Position numbers and translations under genes: made by a program
DNA from: Solobacterium sp.
GTDB lineage: Bacteria; Bacillota_I; Bacilli_A; Erysipelotrichales; Erysipelotrichaceae
Assembly: GCA_024696355.1 (NCBI GenBank)
Contig: JAILGV010000132.1
Span: 1-64,000, forward strand
Length of the DNA: 64,000 nt
Direction of reading: 5' to 3'
Part shown: positions 6,931 through 15,808 of the stretch, piece by piece
Layout: each line of letters begins with the position of its first letter
Numbering within the stretch: the stretch's first letter is position 1
The notes under the pieces: model-generated
Told to the model about the DNA's origin: nothing
What the model saw: the letters and a program-made list of their open reading frames with translations, nothing else
Databases searched by the model: none

Positions 6931-7854
6931 TTATTCTTTCATCAGATTGCTGCATTTTTCTTCAATCAGATTGATAAAATCCTGCGCGCACGGCGTGTGC
7001 ACGATCTTCTTCTGCTCAACCCATCCGACATGAATCCGGACCTGACAATTTCGTATCGGAATCGTTCTGATTCCGTAAGCTTCAAAATCTTCCGACGACA
7101 GCCCAACCCCGAAACGGAACGCGTCTGTATTCCGCAGAATCGAAATAATTGCCGCTGTATCATTAACATGAAGTACTCTCTTAAAACTGTTTAATTTAAT
7201 TCCGTCGATATCAAGGAAGAATGTCAGATTGGAAAAATAATCATCCTGAAAACGGATAAACGGATAATCAAGCATCTCACGGATTTCAATTTCTTTTCGG
7301 TTGTAAAGCGGATGCGCCGGCCCAAGATTGACATACCACGTATCAAAGCCCAGTTCATGAAATTCAAGCTTCTTTGTCCGCAGCGTGTAGGTTACCTCTT
7401 TATGCTGGGCATGGTTGAACATCATAAAACCGATTTCGGAAATCCCGTTTTCAATATTCTCCATCAGCTGCATTGTTCTGCATTCTCTGAGATTGATAAG
7501 CACATAAGGATCCGAATGCGTATTGTAATACTCTGCAGCCCAGTTCCCCATGGAAATGATCGGATAAGATGATACTGTAACAAGGCCGGGCATTTCACTC
7601 TCATTCTGCCCGATCCGGTAAATCAGTTCTGTCCTTTCCAGAATGGCTTTGGCGTAATGATACAGCTTGCGTCCTTCCTCGGTCAGTTCCACACCTGTTT
7701 TGGAGCGGACAAAAACCTGAACATTAAGTTCTTCTTCCAGATTAGCTATTGCCTTGGAAAGACTAGGCTGTGTCAGAAACAGTTTTTCAGCTGCTCTGTT
7801 GAGACTTCCGGTATCCGCTATCATAACAAAGTATTCTAACTGCTGAAGCTGCAT
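6931..7854 (-). CDS. LysR family transcriptional regulator
   Basis: A 307 aa regulator with an N-terminal winged helix-turn-helix (residues 1-60: LEYFVMIADTGSLNRAAEKL, then LFLTQPSLSKAIANLEEEL), a linker helix and a C-terminal periplasmic-binding-protein-like effector domain (about 90-300). It is the first gene of a unit with an M20 peptidase, so it probably senses a metabolite of that pathway and may control the neighbouring carrier and peptidase genes. GGGAGG lies 13 bases before the ATG. An 8 bp inverted repeat overlapping its own -10 box suggests autoregulation. Confidence 0.9.
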   Translation of the reverse strand: MQLQQLEYFVMIADTGSLNRAAEKLFLTQPSLSKAIANLEEELNVQVFVRSKTGVELTEEGRKLYHYAKAILERTELIYRIGQNESEMPGLVTVSSYPIISMGNWAAEYYNTHSDPYVLINLRECRTMQLMENIENGISEIGFMMFNHAQHKEVTYTLRTKKLEFHELGFDTWYVNLGPAHPLYNRKEIEIREMLDYPFIRFQDDYFSNLTFFLDIDGIKLNSFKRVLHVNDTAAIISILRNTDAFRFGVGLSSEDFEAYGIRTIPIRNCQVRIHVGWVEQKKIVHTPCAQDFINLIEEKCSNLMKE

Positions 7855-7896
7855 TTACCCGTCACCTCCCGGATTATCCTCATAGACAAATCATAT

Positions 7897-7931
7897 ATGA
7901 ATTACACTACATCATTTTCATTATAATTCAT
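7897..7931. promoter_or_regulatory. Inverted repeat over the LysR promoter
   Basis: Arms ATGAATTA (7897-7904) and TAATTCAT (7924-7931) are 19 bases apart. The right arm overlaps the TATAAT -10 box of the LysR gene on the minus strand (7920-7925). A third copy of ATGAATTACA occurs near 8009. The arrangement fits an autoregulatory operator. Confidence 0.5.
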
Positions 7932-8052
7932 GAACTAGAAGTGAGATTATTCCCCTTTTTTATCCCTCAGATATAGATAAAAGTTATAGCAAACAGCATA
8001 ACACAGATGAATTACAAAATGATTCAGATTGATTTTTCTTTTCTGTCCAAAC

Positions 8053-8077
8053 AAAAAACCCGGCGCTAACCGGGTTT
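8053..8077 (-). terminator. Terminator of the nucleoside-uptake operon
   Basis: A 7 bp GC-rich stem (AACCCGG with CCGGGTT, 6-base loop) followed on the minus strand by a run of U residues, six bases after the nucleoside hydrolase stop. Confidence 0.92.
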
Positions 8078-8082
8078 CAGGC

Positions 8083-9003
8083 TCATACGTAGCGCTTGTC
8101 CAGCAGGTCAAGAGCTTCCAGAAATACACTGATGAAAGCTTCTCTGTCGGTATTCAGAAGAACAGTTTTAGGATGTTCCGCAGGTGACGTGCAGACGGTC
8201 ATGCCGCGCGTATACTCCCCGTCCAGCTCGATATCGACATCCATTTCCTCCGCTTCAAACAGCTCGGGTTTCAGCAGATATACAACCGGCGTGATATCGA
8301 AGACTGCTGTTCTGTCCCATCCTCTGTTGACAGCATACAGCCCGTAAAACTGCATCAGATCATAGCAGAGCTTTGATACTTTACCGCCGTTTTTAAACTC
8401 TTCCGCTTCCTTCAGAAGGATACTGCCTGCATAACAGACTTCAAGACCTGCCATAATAATCCGGACACCGGAATCAAAAACGATTTTTGCAGCTTCAGGA
8501 TCATGGTAAATATTGAACTCAGATTTCTTCTGAATATTGCCGCCGTAAACCGAACCGCCCATCAGTGCAATACAATCGATTTTTCTGCGGAGTTCCGGCC
8601 ATGTCTTAAGAAAAAGCGCAATATTTGTCAGAGGTGCAAGAGCAACAATTGTTACTTTGTCATTTTCGGAAACTGCCTGCTTCATAAATTCAAGGGCATG
8701 CAGTTTCTGTGGTTCTGAAACAGGATCCGGCAGTACCGGACCGTCCATTCCCGACTCACCGTGTGCAATCGGCTGAGGTTCCGGCCTGCGGATCAGAGGT
8801 GCATCATATCCTTTGTATACCGGAATATCAATTCCCAGCCAGTCTTCAACTTTGAGTATGTTTGCCGTAACTTTATCAAGAGTCTGGTTGCCCGCAACTG
8901 TTGTGATCCCGAGAATCTCAAATTCTTCATTATGTGCAAGGGCCAGAAGTATGGCCATGATATCATCATGGCCAGGATCACAATCAATAATAATTTTACG
9001 CAT
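8083..9003 (-). CDS. Inosine-uridine preferring nucleoside hydrolase family protein
   Basis: A 306 aa enzyme of the calcium-dependent nucleoside hydrolase family. The N-terminal DCDPGHDD signature (Asp cluster that binds calcium and ribose) starts at residue 7. LAPLTNIA and the LMGGSVYGGN block follow, and EFNIYHDPEAA supplies the ribose-binding Asn and Asp. The second-shell DITPVVYLL matches the late DPxAV-type motif in changed form. It splits N-ribosyl bonds of purine or pyrimidine nucleosides to base and ribose in the cytoplasm. The upstream permease stop overlaps the start (GTGATG). I prefer the ATG at 9003 over the GTG at 9006. It is the last gene of the uptake operon and supplies its catabolic step. 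Confidence 0.9.
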   Translation of the reverse strand: MRKIIIDCDPGHDDIMAILLALAHNEEFEILGITTVAGNQTLDKVTANILKVEDWLGIDIPVYKGYDAPLIRRPEPQPIAHGESGMDGPVLPDPVSEPQKLHALEFMKQAVSENDKVTIVALAPLTNIALFLKTWPELRRKIDCIALMGGSVYGGNIQKKSEFNIYHDPEAAKIVFDSGVRIIMAGLEVCYAGSILLKEAEEFKNGGKVSKLCYDLMQFYGLYAVNRGWDRTAVFDITPVVYLLKPELFEAEEMDVDIELDGEYTRGMTVCTSPAEHPKTVLLNTDREAFISVFLEALDLLDKRYV

Positions 9004-9929
9004 CACTGCTCTTCAACTTTACCGCTCTTGATACGGTAATAGTTAATCACAGAGGCAATTGTCACAAAGCAGAATACGGCAAAATACGGGATCGCACTTA
9101 CCAGGTCCACCGGGAATACCGTTGAGGAGCTGAAGATAATGGATACTGCACGGAATGCCGCAAATATTACAGCAGAAAGAAGCAGTACGCCATAGTTTCC
9201 GCTGGCAATTCCGTTGGCTGCGATGCCCATCCAGCCCTGACCGGCGACCATGCTCTTGGAGAAGATGCGCAGGTAATTCAGTGACAGGTACATGCCGCCC
9301 AGTGCAGCGAACAAACCGGAAAGTACAAGTGAGAAAACCTGAAGTCTTTCAACATTGATACCTGCTGTTCTGGCTGCATTTGCATTCAGGCCGCATGCTC
9401 TCATTCTCATGCCGAGCGGTGTCTTGTAAATCAGAATGAAGAGAAGGATAAGAACAATCCAGCAGACATACGTCAGGATGTAATGTCCCGACAGAAGCTG
9501 TCCCAGAATCGGAATATCCTTAATTACCGGAATATTCAGCACGCCCAGTGTCGGTGTCGGAAGAGATGCACTTGTTCCCTTCTCACCGGCCAGCTGATAA
9601 AGTACGAAGATCGCAAGTGAATCAGCAAACGTGTTAAGCGCAATACCGATCAGAATCGGGCTCGCACCGAGACGCATGGAGAACAGCGCAATCAGAAGAG
9701 CCGTGCAGATTCCCACAACCAGACCGATCAGCATACCTGCCCAGGCATTCTGCGTCAGATAACTTCCGAGAATCCCCGCCAGTGCGCCGAATGTCATGAT
9801 TGATTCAATCGCGATGTTGACGATGCCTGTGCTCGCAGCAATAAACGAAGCTATGGCCGCGAACAGAATCGGAGTCGCAAGACGAACGACAGTTACCAGG
9901 AAACTTAATGAAAATAAACTACTTTGCAT
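9003..9929 (-). CDS. nupQ: Nucleoside ABC transporter permease, NupQ type
   Basis: A 308 aa polytopic membrane protein of the BPD_transp_2/RbsC-like fold with about eight to nine hydrophobic segments. The ASTGIVNIAIESIMTFGAL segment near residue 33 is the family's glycine/acid motif, and GLNANAARTAGIN (about 177-189) is the cytoplasmic coupling-helix loop. It forms the membrane channel with the partner permease just upstream, whose 3' end it overlaps by 11 bases. Together with the ATPase and BMP lipoprotein it makes a complete importer of the NupNOPQ/BmpA class, known to carry nucleosides. Confidence 0.88.
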   Translation of the reverse strand: MQSSLFSLSFLVTVVRLATPILFAAIASFIAASTGIVNIAIESIMTFGALAGILGSYLTQNAWAGMLIGLVVGICTALLIALFSMRLGASPILIGIALNTFADSLAIFVLYQLAGEKGTSASLPTPTLGVLNIPVIKDIPILGQLLSGHYILTYVCWIVLILLFILIYKTPLGMRMRACGLNANAARTAGINVERLQVFSLVLSGLFAALGGMYLSLNYLRIFSKSMVAGQGWMGIAANGIASGNYGVLLLSAVIFAAFRAVSIIFSSSTVFPVDLVSAIPYFAVFCFVTIASVINYYRIKSGKVEEQ

Positions 9930-11016
9930 CTTTTTCCAAGCCCTCCTTTAACAGCTTCTTTTCTCTGAATCCTCTTAAGAAGTACTGGGAAGAGATCAGA
10001 AGAATGACGATACCTTCAACGATAGCTACGATCTCTGAAGGAACAGCTCTGTCGACGAAGTACAGAATACTTGTTCCCTGTTCAAGATATTTAATCAAAA
10101 ATGCTGCAACTACAATACCGATCGGATTGTTGCGCCCGAGCATTGACAGAAGCATACCGGAGAAACCGATGCCTACAAGTGACTGCTCCGGAAGATAGAA
10201 TGATGTCTGTGTCAGCAGCTGGCAGGATGCACCCATTCCGCAGAGAATGCCTGCGATTACAGCTGTTACGATTGAAAGCTTGAATGCGCTGATACCGGAA
10301 TATTCTGCAAACTTCGGATTTGTTCCGGCAAGTCTGATCTGATAGCCGAGACGGGATTTGAACATAATCAGATACATTACGATTGTGGTAATGATCAGCA
10401 GGATCAGACACGGAGAAATTCTGAGCGGCTCAAAAATATATCCGATTTTGGCTGTTTTGAAATAATCTCTTGATCCGATTGTTGAAGTGGTTGTCGTAAG
10501 CAGGAACTTACGGATGATGAACATTGCAACACCCGAATAAATCGAATTCAGCATCAGTGAGACAACCATTTCGTTTGTTCCGAATTTGGCCTTCAGGAAG
10601 GAAGGTATGATCATCAGAATTCCGCCGGTGACTATAGCAGCAAGGAAGCACAGAATCGGGTGCAGAACACCGCTTGTTGTCAGCTGATTGCATGCCACTG
10701 CCGCAATGGAAACACCTGAAATGATGAATATTCCTTCGCCGCCGAGGTTGAATGCGCCGGATTTGAACAGAACACCGGCAGCCAGACCGGAGAATGCATA
10801 AGGGATAAAGCTTTCAATAACTGATCCGATATATCTTCTCTTGGTAAGCGGTCCGGTAAGAATGGTAACGATTGCCCTCACAGGGTTATCCGAGATCATG
10901 AAGAGGATCACAAGGGTTATTGCAAGAGCGATCAGAATGGAGATGACCATCTTGACAACTTCAAACACCTTCGGGTTTGTGATCGAAAGATTGATCTTCT
11001 GTTTTTTCTCAGTCAT
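9919..11016 (-). CDS. nupP: Nucleoside ABC transporter permease, NupP type
   Basis: A 365 aa membrane protein, the second permease of the importer. A hydrophobic stretch after a charged N-terminus (about 20-45) is followed by the FKSGAFNLGGEGIFIISG motif near 85 and the cytoplasmic loop AGTNPKFAEYSGIS (about 230-245). Around nine to ten membrane segments are visible. The start overlaps the end of the ATPase gene by eight bases and its own end overlaps the NupQ-type gene, so translation of the three is likely coupled. Confidence 0.88.
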   Translation of the reverse strand: MTEKKQKINLSITNPKVFEVVKMVISILIALAITLVILFMISDNPVRAIVTILTGPLTKRRYIGSVIESFIPYAFSGLAAGVLFKSGAFNLGGEGIFIISGVSIAAVACNQLTTSGVLHPILCFLAAIVTGGILMIIPSFLKAKFGTNEMVVSLMLNSIYSGVAMFIIRKFLLTTTTSTIGSRDYFKTAKIGYIFEPLRISPCLILLIITTIVMYLIMFKSRLGYQIRLAGTNPKFAEYSGISAFKLSIVTAVIAGILCGMGASCQLLTQTSFYLPEQSLVGIGFSGMLLSMLGRNNPIGIVVAAFLIKYLEQGTSILYFVDRAVPSEIVAIVEGIVILLISSQYFLRGFREKKLLKEGLEKDAK

Positions 11017-12571
11017 TTAATGCACCTCCGATTTCCTCAGGCGTCTGATGGCTGGCGCCAAGCATGAACATGCCGAGTTCCTGATCCGTAACGTTTCTGG
11101 CATTCTTGAAGTAACCGGCAATCTGTCCGTCAAACATGACAATGATTCTGTCTGACAGGTCCATAACTTCATTCAGATCGGCGGAGACAAGGAGAATGCC
11201 GACGCCGGAATTGCGCAGCTCAATTAGTTTATGATGAACAAATTCAGCGCTTCCGATATCGATGCCGTGCGTAGGCTGTTCGGCAATCATGAATTTCGGG
11301 CGGGTGTTGTATTCTCTGGCAACTACGACCTTCTGAATATTACCGCCGGACAGTGAATCAACTGATGTTTTATTGCTTTCCGTCTTTACGGCAAACGTAT
11401 CAATCAGTTCATTGGAAATTCTGTCGATTGCCCTGTTGTCCATGAAGAGCTTTGTATTGATATCATCTCTTGTATAGTATGTTGAAATCATGTTGTCACT
11501 GATCGGCAGAGGACCGGCAATACCGTCACCCATACGGTCTTCCGGGATGTATGCCATACCGAGATCCCTGCGTCCTTTGATATTCATTCCTGATGTATCA
11601 GTGTCGCAGATCATGATCTTTCCTTCATACTTTGTCTTTTCAAGACCGGTAATGCATCTGACAAGATCCAGCTGTCCGTTTCCTTCTACACCTGCAATGC
11701 CGAGGATTTCACCCTTCTTGACAGCAAGAGACACATGATCCAGCACGGGTTTGCCGTTGCGTTCCAGACAGAGATCCTCAATGACGGCAGCCTTTTCGTT
11801 ATGGAAGTCCTCATGAGTTTTATATCTGTCGATATCGCTTTCCAGGTCACGTCCGATAATCAGGTTGGTCAGCTGCTCCATTGTCAGCTCATCATTCCGG
11901 TAAGTACCTTTGCTGACGCCGTTTCTGATAACAGAAATACGGTCGGAGATCTGCTTGACTTCTTCCAGCTTATGGGAAATAAAGAGAATTGTATGTCCCT
12001 GTTTTTTGAATGAGCGAAGCTGTTCAAAAAGCTTCTCGGTTTCCTGCGGAGTCAGAACTGACGTCGGTTCATCAAGAATAATGAGTTCTGCATCACGGTA
12101 AAGAGTTTTCAGAATTTCAACCTTCTGCTTTTTCGCAACAGACAGTGCAGATACTTTTTCGGTTACATCAAGTTCAAAATTGTATCTGTCAGAAACTTCC
12201 TGTGTTTTTCTGACAGCTTCCCTGCGGTCAAGGAAAATACCATTTTTAGGTTCATCACCCAGAATGATATTATCAACGACACTGAATGACGGAATCAGCA
12301 TAAAGTGCTGATGCACCATTCCGATACCTGCCTTGATCGCATCAAGTGAACTTGCAAAATGGACCTCTTCCCCCTTATAGGTGATTGTTCCGCTTGAAGG
12401 CGATTCTATACCGAAAATCATTTTCATCAGCGTTGATTTTCCGGCACCGTTTTCACCTACAATGGAATGAATCTCACCTTTTTCGAATTCCATGTTAATG
12501 TCACGATTGGCTACCGTACCGTTAGGATAGACTTTCGTGACCTTATCCAGTTTTAAGATGGTCTCTCCCAT
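11009..12571 (-). CDS. nupO: Nucleoside ABC transporter ATP-binding protein, NupO type (double ABC)
   Basis: A 520 aa protein with two fused nucleotide-binding domains, as in sugar and nucleoside importers of the RbsA/NupO class. The first has Walker A GENGAGKST (about residue 37), signature SVAKKQK (degenerate) and Walker B LIILDEPTS. The second has a degenerate Walker A (GVEGNGQLD, about 292), a good LSGGNIQK signature and Walker B FMIAEQPTHG. Loss of the lysine in the second Walker A is usual in this class. It powers nucleoside uptake. The gap of 85 bases after bmpA carries a strong hairpin. Confidence 0.9.
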   Translation of the reverse strand: MGETILKLDKVTKVYPNGTVANRDINMEFEKGEIHSIVGENGAGKSTLMKMIFGIESPSSGTITYKGEEVHFASSLDAIKAGIGMVHQHFMLIPSFSVVDNIILGDEPKNGIFLDRREAVRKTQEVSDRYNFELDVTEKVSALSVAKKQKVEILKTLYRDAELIILDEPTSVLTPQETEKLFEQLRSFKKQGHTILFISHKLEEVKQISDRISVIRNGVSKGTYRNDELTMEQLTNLIIGRDLESDIDRYKTHEDFHNEKAAVIEDLCLERNGKPVLDHVSLAVKKGEILGIAGVEGNGQLDLVRCITGLEKTKYEGKIMICDTDTSGMNIKGRRDLGMAYIPEDRMGDGIAGPLPISDNMISTYYTRDDINTKLFMDNRAIDRISNELIDTFAVKTESNKTSVDSLSGGNIQKVVVAREYNTRPKFMIAEQPTHGIDIGSAEFVHHKLIELRNSGVGILLVSADLNEVMDLSDRIIVMFDGQIAGYFKNARNVTDQELGMFMLGASHQTPEEIGGALND

Positions 12572-12599
12572 AGTGATCTCCCTTTCATTTATAAAAATA

Positions 12600-12634
12600 G
12601 AGTTATGCTCTATTAAAACAATAGAGCATAACTC
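12600..12634 (-). terminator. 15 bp hairpin between bmpA and the ABC genes
   Basis: A perfect 15 bp stem with a 5-base loop (12600-12614 with 12620-12634) is followed on the minus strand by CUAUUUUUAU. It lies inside the operon, so it is probably a partial terminator or a 3'-end stabiliser that gives more binding lipoprotein than transporter. Confidence 0.75.
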
Positions 12635-12656
12635 ATTAAAACTTACTCAGGTTAAA

Positions 12657-13808
12657 TTAGTTAACTCTGTTTGCGTTCAGAATAGGAGGCCATTCAGCAT
12701 CGTAGTCCTTCATTTCGAGTGTATCTACGACATCGACTTCTCCTGCAGTAACCTTTGCAAGAATATCAGCTACCTGAGCTCTTACTTCTTCAGGGCAGTT
12801 AGCGAGATAGTAATCATTCTCGGCAAGACCTACACCGTTGAGGGAAATACCCCAGGCTTCAGCTGTTCCCATCTTCTGATCGAATGTTCCGTCAACAACC
12901 ATCTGGCATACAGCCTTGAATGCAACGTTTGTATTCTTGAGAGCAGATGTGAGGATTGTGTTAGCCCATTCAGGATTTGTATCTTTGAACTGCAGATACT
13001 GGTCCTGGTCAACGCCGATGCACCATACATCGTCATGACCTGCGCATGCTTCGATAACGCCGTTTCCGAGACCGCCGGCAACCTGCCAGATAACGTCAGC
13101 GCCCTTGGAGATCATCTGTTCGGTAACTTCCTTACCCTTTGCTGTATCTGAGAAGGAACCCGGATAGGATACACAGTACTTGACATCGTTTTCAGTAAGA
13201 ACCTGAACATAACCGCCGATGAACTGGTTCATAGCCTGGTTGTCCATACCGACAACGACACCGACAGTTCCTGTCTTTGTCATAGCAGCAGAAAGCGCAC
13301 CTACAACATATCCGAGGTCGTCAAGAGCCCAGTTAACCGCATAGAGGTTGGAAGGAACTCCGCCCTCGGGAAGTGCGGAATAGTCAAAGTTGTAGAACTT
13401 CTGATCAGGATACTTTTCAGCAGCCTTGTAAAGGAAGCCTTCGTAAGTGTTGTTTCCGGAAACAACAAGATCATATTCGCCGTCTTCGCAGACATTGTCA
13501 AACCAGTTCATCCAGTTGGATTCTTCAGCAGCTCCGTCAGGGTCACATTCGAAAAGTTCAACTGTGATGTTATTGTCTTCGTCATTCACTTCTTTTGCGG
13601 CAGTAGCCAGTGTGTCGAAATAGGACTGGTCACCTGTGTGGGGAAGCAGTACGGCAATCTTTGTAACCTTAGCTTCTTCTCCTGCGGATTCAGCAGCCGC
13701 TTCTGCGGGTTTTGCTGATTCGGTGGTTGCTGCAGCTCCTGAAGATCCGCAGGCAGCCATGGAAAGAGCAAGTCCGGCGACTAACATGTAATTTAATGCC
13801 TTTTTCAT
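12657..13808 (-). CDS. bmpA: BMP family nucleoside-binding lipoprotein
   Basis: A 383 aa solute-binding protein of the basic membrane protein (BmpA/PnrA/Med) family. A short signal peptide ends in a lipobox-like LSMAAC with the acceptor Cys at residue 20, followed by a low-complexity Ala/Glu-rich linker (about 21-46) and a two-lobed periplasmic-binding fold (KIAVLLPHTGDQSYFDT; GADVIWQVAGGLGNGVI; WCIGVDQDQ). Known members bind purine nucleosides outside the membrane and deliver them to the ABC importer. GAGGAG precedes the ATG, which overlaps the ADP-ribosylglycohydrolase stop in the ATGA arrangement. Confidence 0.92.
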   Translation of the reverse strand: MKKALNYMLVAGLALSMAACGSSGAAATTESAKPAEAAAESAGEEAKVTKIAVLLPHTGDQSYFDTLATAAKEVNDEDNNITVELFECDPDGAAEESNWMNWFDNVCEDGEYDLVVSGNNTYEGFLYKAAEKYPDQKFYNFDYSALPEGGVPSNLYAVNWALDDLGYVVGALSAAMTKTGTVGVVVGMDNQAMNQFIGGYVQVLTENDVKYCVSYPGSFSDTAKGKEVTEQMISKGADVIWQVAGGLGNGVIEACAGHDDVWCIGVDQDQYLQFKDTNPEWANTILTSALKNTNVAFKAVCQMVVDGTFDQKMGTAEAWGISLNGVGLAENDYYLANCPEEVRAQVADILAKVTAGEVDVVDTLEMKDYDAEWPPILNANRVN

Positions 13809-15808
13809 TTAATCTCTCCTCCTGAGTTATATTTAAAACTGCTGATCAGTTTTAAACCATAATTGTTTGCCTCACCGTCAGTGACGGCAAAGCCAACCAA
13901 ATCATGCAGTGAATCACGGATATCACATTCCAGATCCCTGCCTTCTGTAAACAAATGAATTTTATCATTGATGTATTTTACTTTCAATGAAGTTTTTGAA
14001 TTCAGTCTGAAATCGTTTTCGAATTTATTTACGGTCTGAAAATTTACATTCACGCGTACCACTTCAATGAAATTTTCTTTCAGTATTACTGCATTATAGT
14101 GCTGAAATCCTGTCATATTGAAGATCAGGGATACTGTCCCGCACTTATCCGGCATAAATTCCCATACGATTTCCTCATAGCGTGAACCGAGGACTCCGGT
14201 ACTGATCATTCCGCTTCCTCTGCAGGTCAGAGCGCCGTTTTCGATATTCCAGCTGCCGGAATGCTTGACGAACCCCCTGATATTATGCATGCAGTCCCCT
14301 TCATAACGCGGACCGTATTCATCAGCCGGATAGTCAGCGAAACTGTATTCCGCATCCGGATGATGTTCACAGCGGAAATCATGGATGACAAACGATGATT
14401 CACTTCTGATGCCGCAGAGGTTGACGGTCATATTGATTTTTGAAGGAATCCGGAAAGAAAGAACCGTCCGTTCCTTTACATCCTCAGGCATGCCTTCATA
14501 TTCATTTCCCTCACAGTCACGCACATAGATCCGGATCTTCTGGGATTCCGGACTGCTGACTTCAAAAAACAGCGTGTCACCGGGCATGACCGTTGGTGAA
14601 AATTCCGGATCGTACCTGGCATCATAAATCTGATCAGCCAGATAATATGTATATCTGTATACGTCACTTCCCTGCACACGGAGGGCATCATCCTCAACCG
14701 TGCACACTGCCCCGCGGAATCCCTTTGTTCCGTACGGAAGATGAAAACAGGGAATCTCCGGAGGTTCATATCCTGCCAGTTTCATGGCAATATCCGCAAA
14801 CATCTTTGCTGTATCGGAAACAGAAGCGATATTGAGGCAGCCGATACATGATGAAGCATTGATCATATCATTGACCGGAAGGATCCATGAACTGCTGATT
14901 CCCTGAAGACCAACAAGTGCCCCCATGATTGATCCGACATTTCCGCAGGTACAGTCGGTATCCCATCCGCACCGGTTGAGCATCGTCAGTGTCTTCGTGA
15001 AATCACCGCGTCCGTAGCACATTGCCATGATCATTATGGCTGTATTCGGAATGATATGGCACACACCGGGATACCTGTCATAGCCGTATGTGTTCCTGAT
15101 ATATTCAAAGCAGGCATTCTGATCATCGGGATTCTCATGATAGAACCTGATGATATCCCTGCATACCCGTGCATATTCCATGTCCGGATCAAGACATTCC
15201 AGTGCCCTGTCAAGTACGGTATAAATATCTGTTTCGGTATATGCACTGCTTATGGCAGCCGCAACAAAAATGCCGCCCTGGATGCCGTTGCCGTCATGCG
15301 TAACCGAAGAAGCCATTTCCGCCAGCCCTGCCGCACGTGCCGTATCATATCCGGATACATATCCCCAGCAGTCGCTGAATATCTGACCGCCGATCTGTTC
15401 GGCCATGGTGTGTCCGTTGGTCAGGGCACTGCCTGACGCAGGTGCCCTGATTCCGTTTTTCAGATTTTCATATGCCGTGTGTTCTGTCGAGACACCGACG
15501 CCGCCCCACCAGAAGAAACCGTGATATTCGGGGATGTAGTTCAGAAATGCATTTCCGATATCCTCAGCGGTAATTTCTGTTTTGTCCAGCAGTGCACGTA
15601 CGAAAAACAACGGTCCGTTTATATCATCATCAGCCGCAAAAATATCATAATCAACAAGGTATCCTTCCCTGTCGCCGTATGTACTGACAATCTGTTCATG
15701 ACTCCAGTTTTCCACCGGTGCCCCGAGTCTTACGCCGATGATTTTGCCCAGCCATGCGGCATATGTTTTCATCAGGTAGTGTTCATACGTCTGCGGCGTC
15801 AGTTTCAT
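13805..15808 (-). CDS. ADP-ribosylglycohydrolase family protein with C-terminal extension
   Basis: The 667 aa protein has an N-terminal ADP-ribosylglycohydrolase (DraG/ARH-type, all-helical, dimagnesium) domain over about residues 10-345. The family motifs are present: LGKIIGVRLGAPVE, AADDDINGP (Asp 60-62, metal site) and GWDTDCTCGNVGSIMGALVG (about 280-298, metal site). The remaining 320 or so residues are beta-rich and may be a carbohydrate- or ligand-binding sandwich; I do not recognise the fold. There is no signal peptide, so it works in the cytoplasm. Enzymes of this family remove ADP-ribose or ribose-like groups from N- or O-glycosides. It overlaps both neighbours by a few bases, within the operon for nucleoside uptake, suggesting that its substrate enters by that importer. 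Confidence 0.87.
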   Translation of the reverse strand: MKLTPQTYEHYLMKTYAAWLGKIIGVRLGAPVENWSHEQIVSTYGDREGYLVDYDIFAADDDINGPLFFVRALLDKTEITAEDIGNAFLNYIPEYHGFFWWGGVGVSTEHTAYENLKNGIRAPASGSALTNGHTMAEQIGGQIFSDCWGYVSGYDTARAAGLAEMASSVTHDGNGIQGGIFVAAAISSAYTETDIYTVLDRALECLDPDMEYARVCRDIIRFYHENPDDQNACFEYIRNTYGYDRYPGVCHIIPNTAIMIMAMCYGRGDFTKTLTMLNRCGWDTDCTCGNVGSIMGALVGLQGISSSWILPVNDMINASSCIGCLNIASVSDTAKMFADIAMKLAGYEPPEIPCFHLPYGTKGFRGAVCTVEDDALRVQGSDVYRYTYYLADQIYDARYDPEFSPTVMPGDTLFFEVSSPESQKIRIYVRDCEGNEYEGMPEDVKERTVLSFRIPSKINMTVNLCGIRSESSFVIHDFRCEHHPDAEYSFADYPADEYGPRYEGDCMHNIRGFVKHSGSWNIENGALTCRGSGMISTGVLGSRYEEIVWEFMPDKCGTVSLIFNMTGFQHYNAVILKENFIEVVRVNVNFQTVNKFENDFRLNSKTSLKVKYINDKIHLFTEGRDLECDIRDSLHDLVGFAVTDGEANNYGLKLISSFKYNSGGEIK

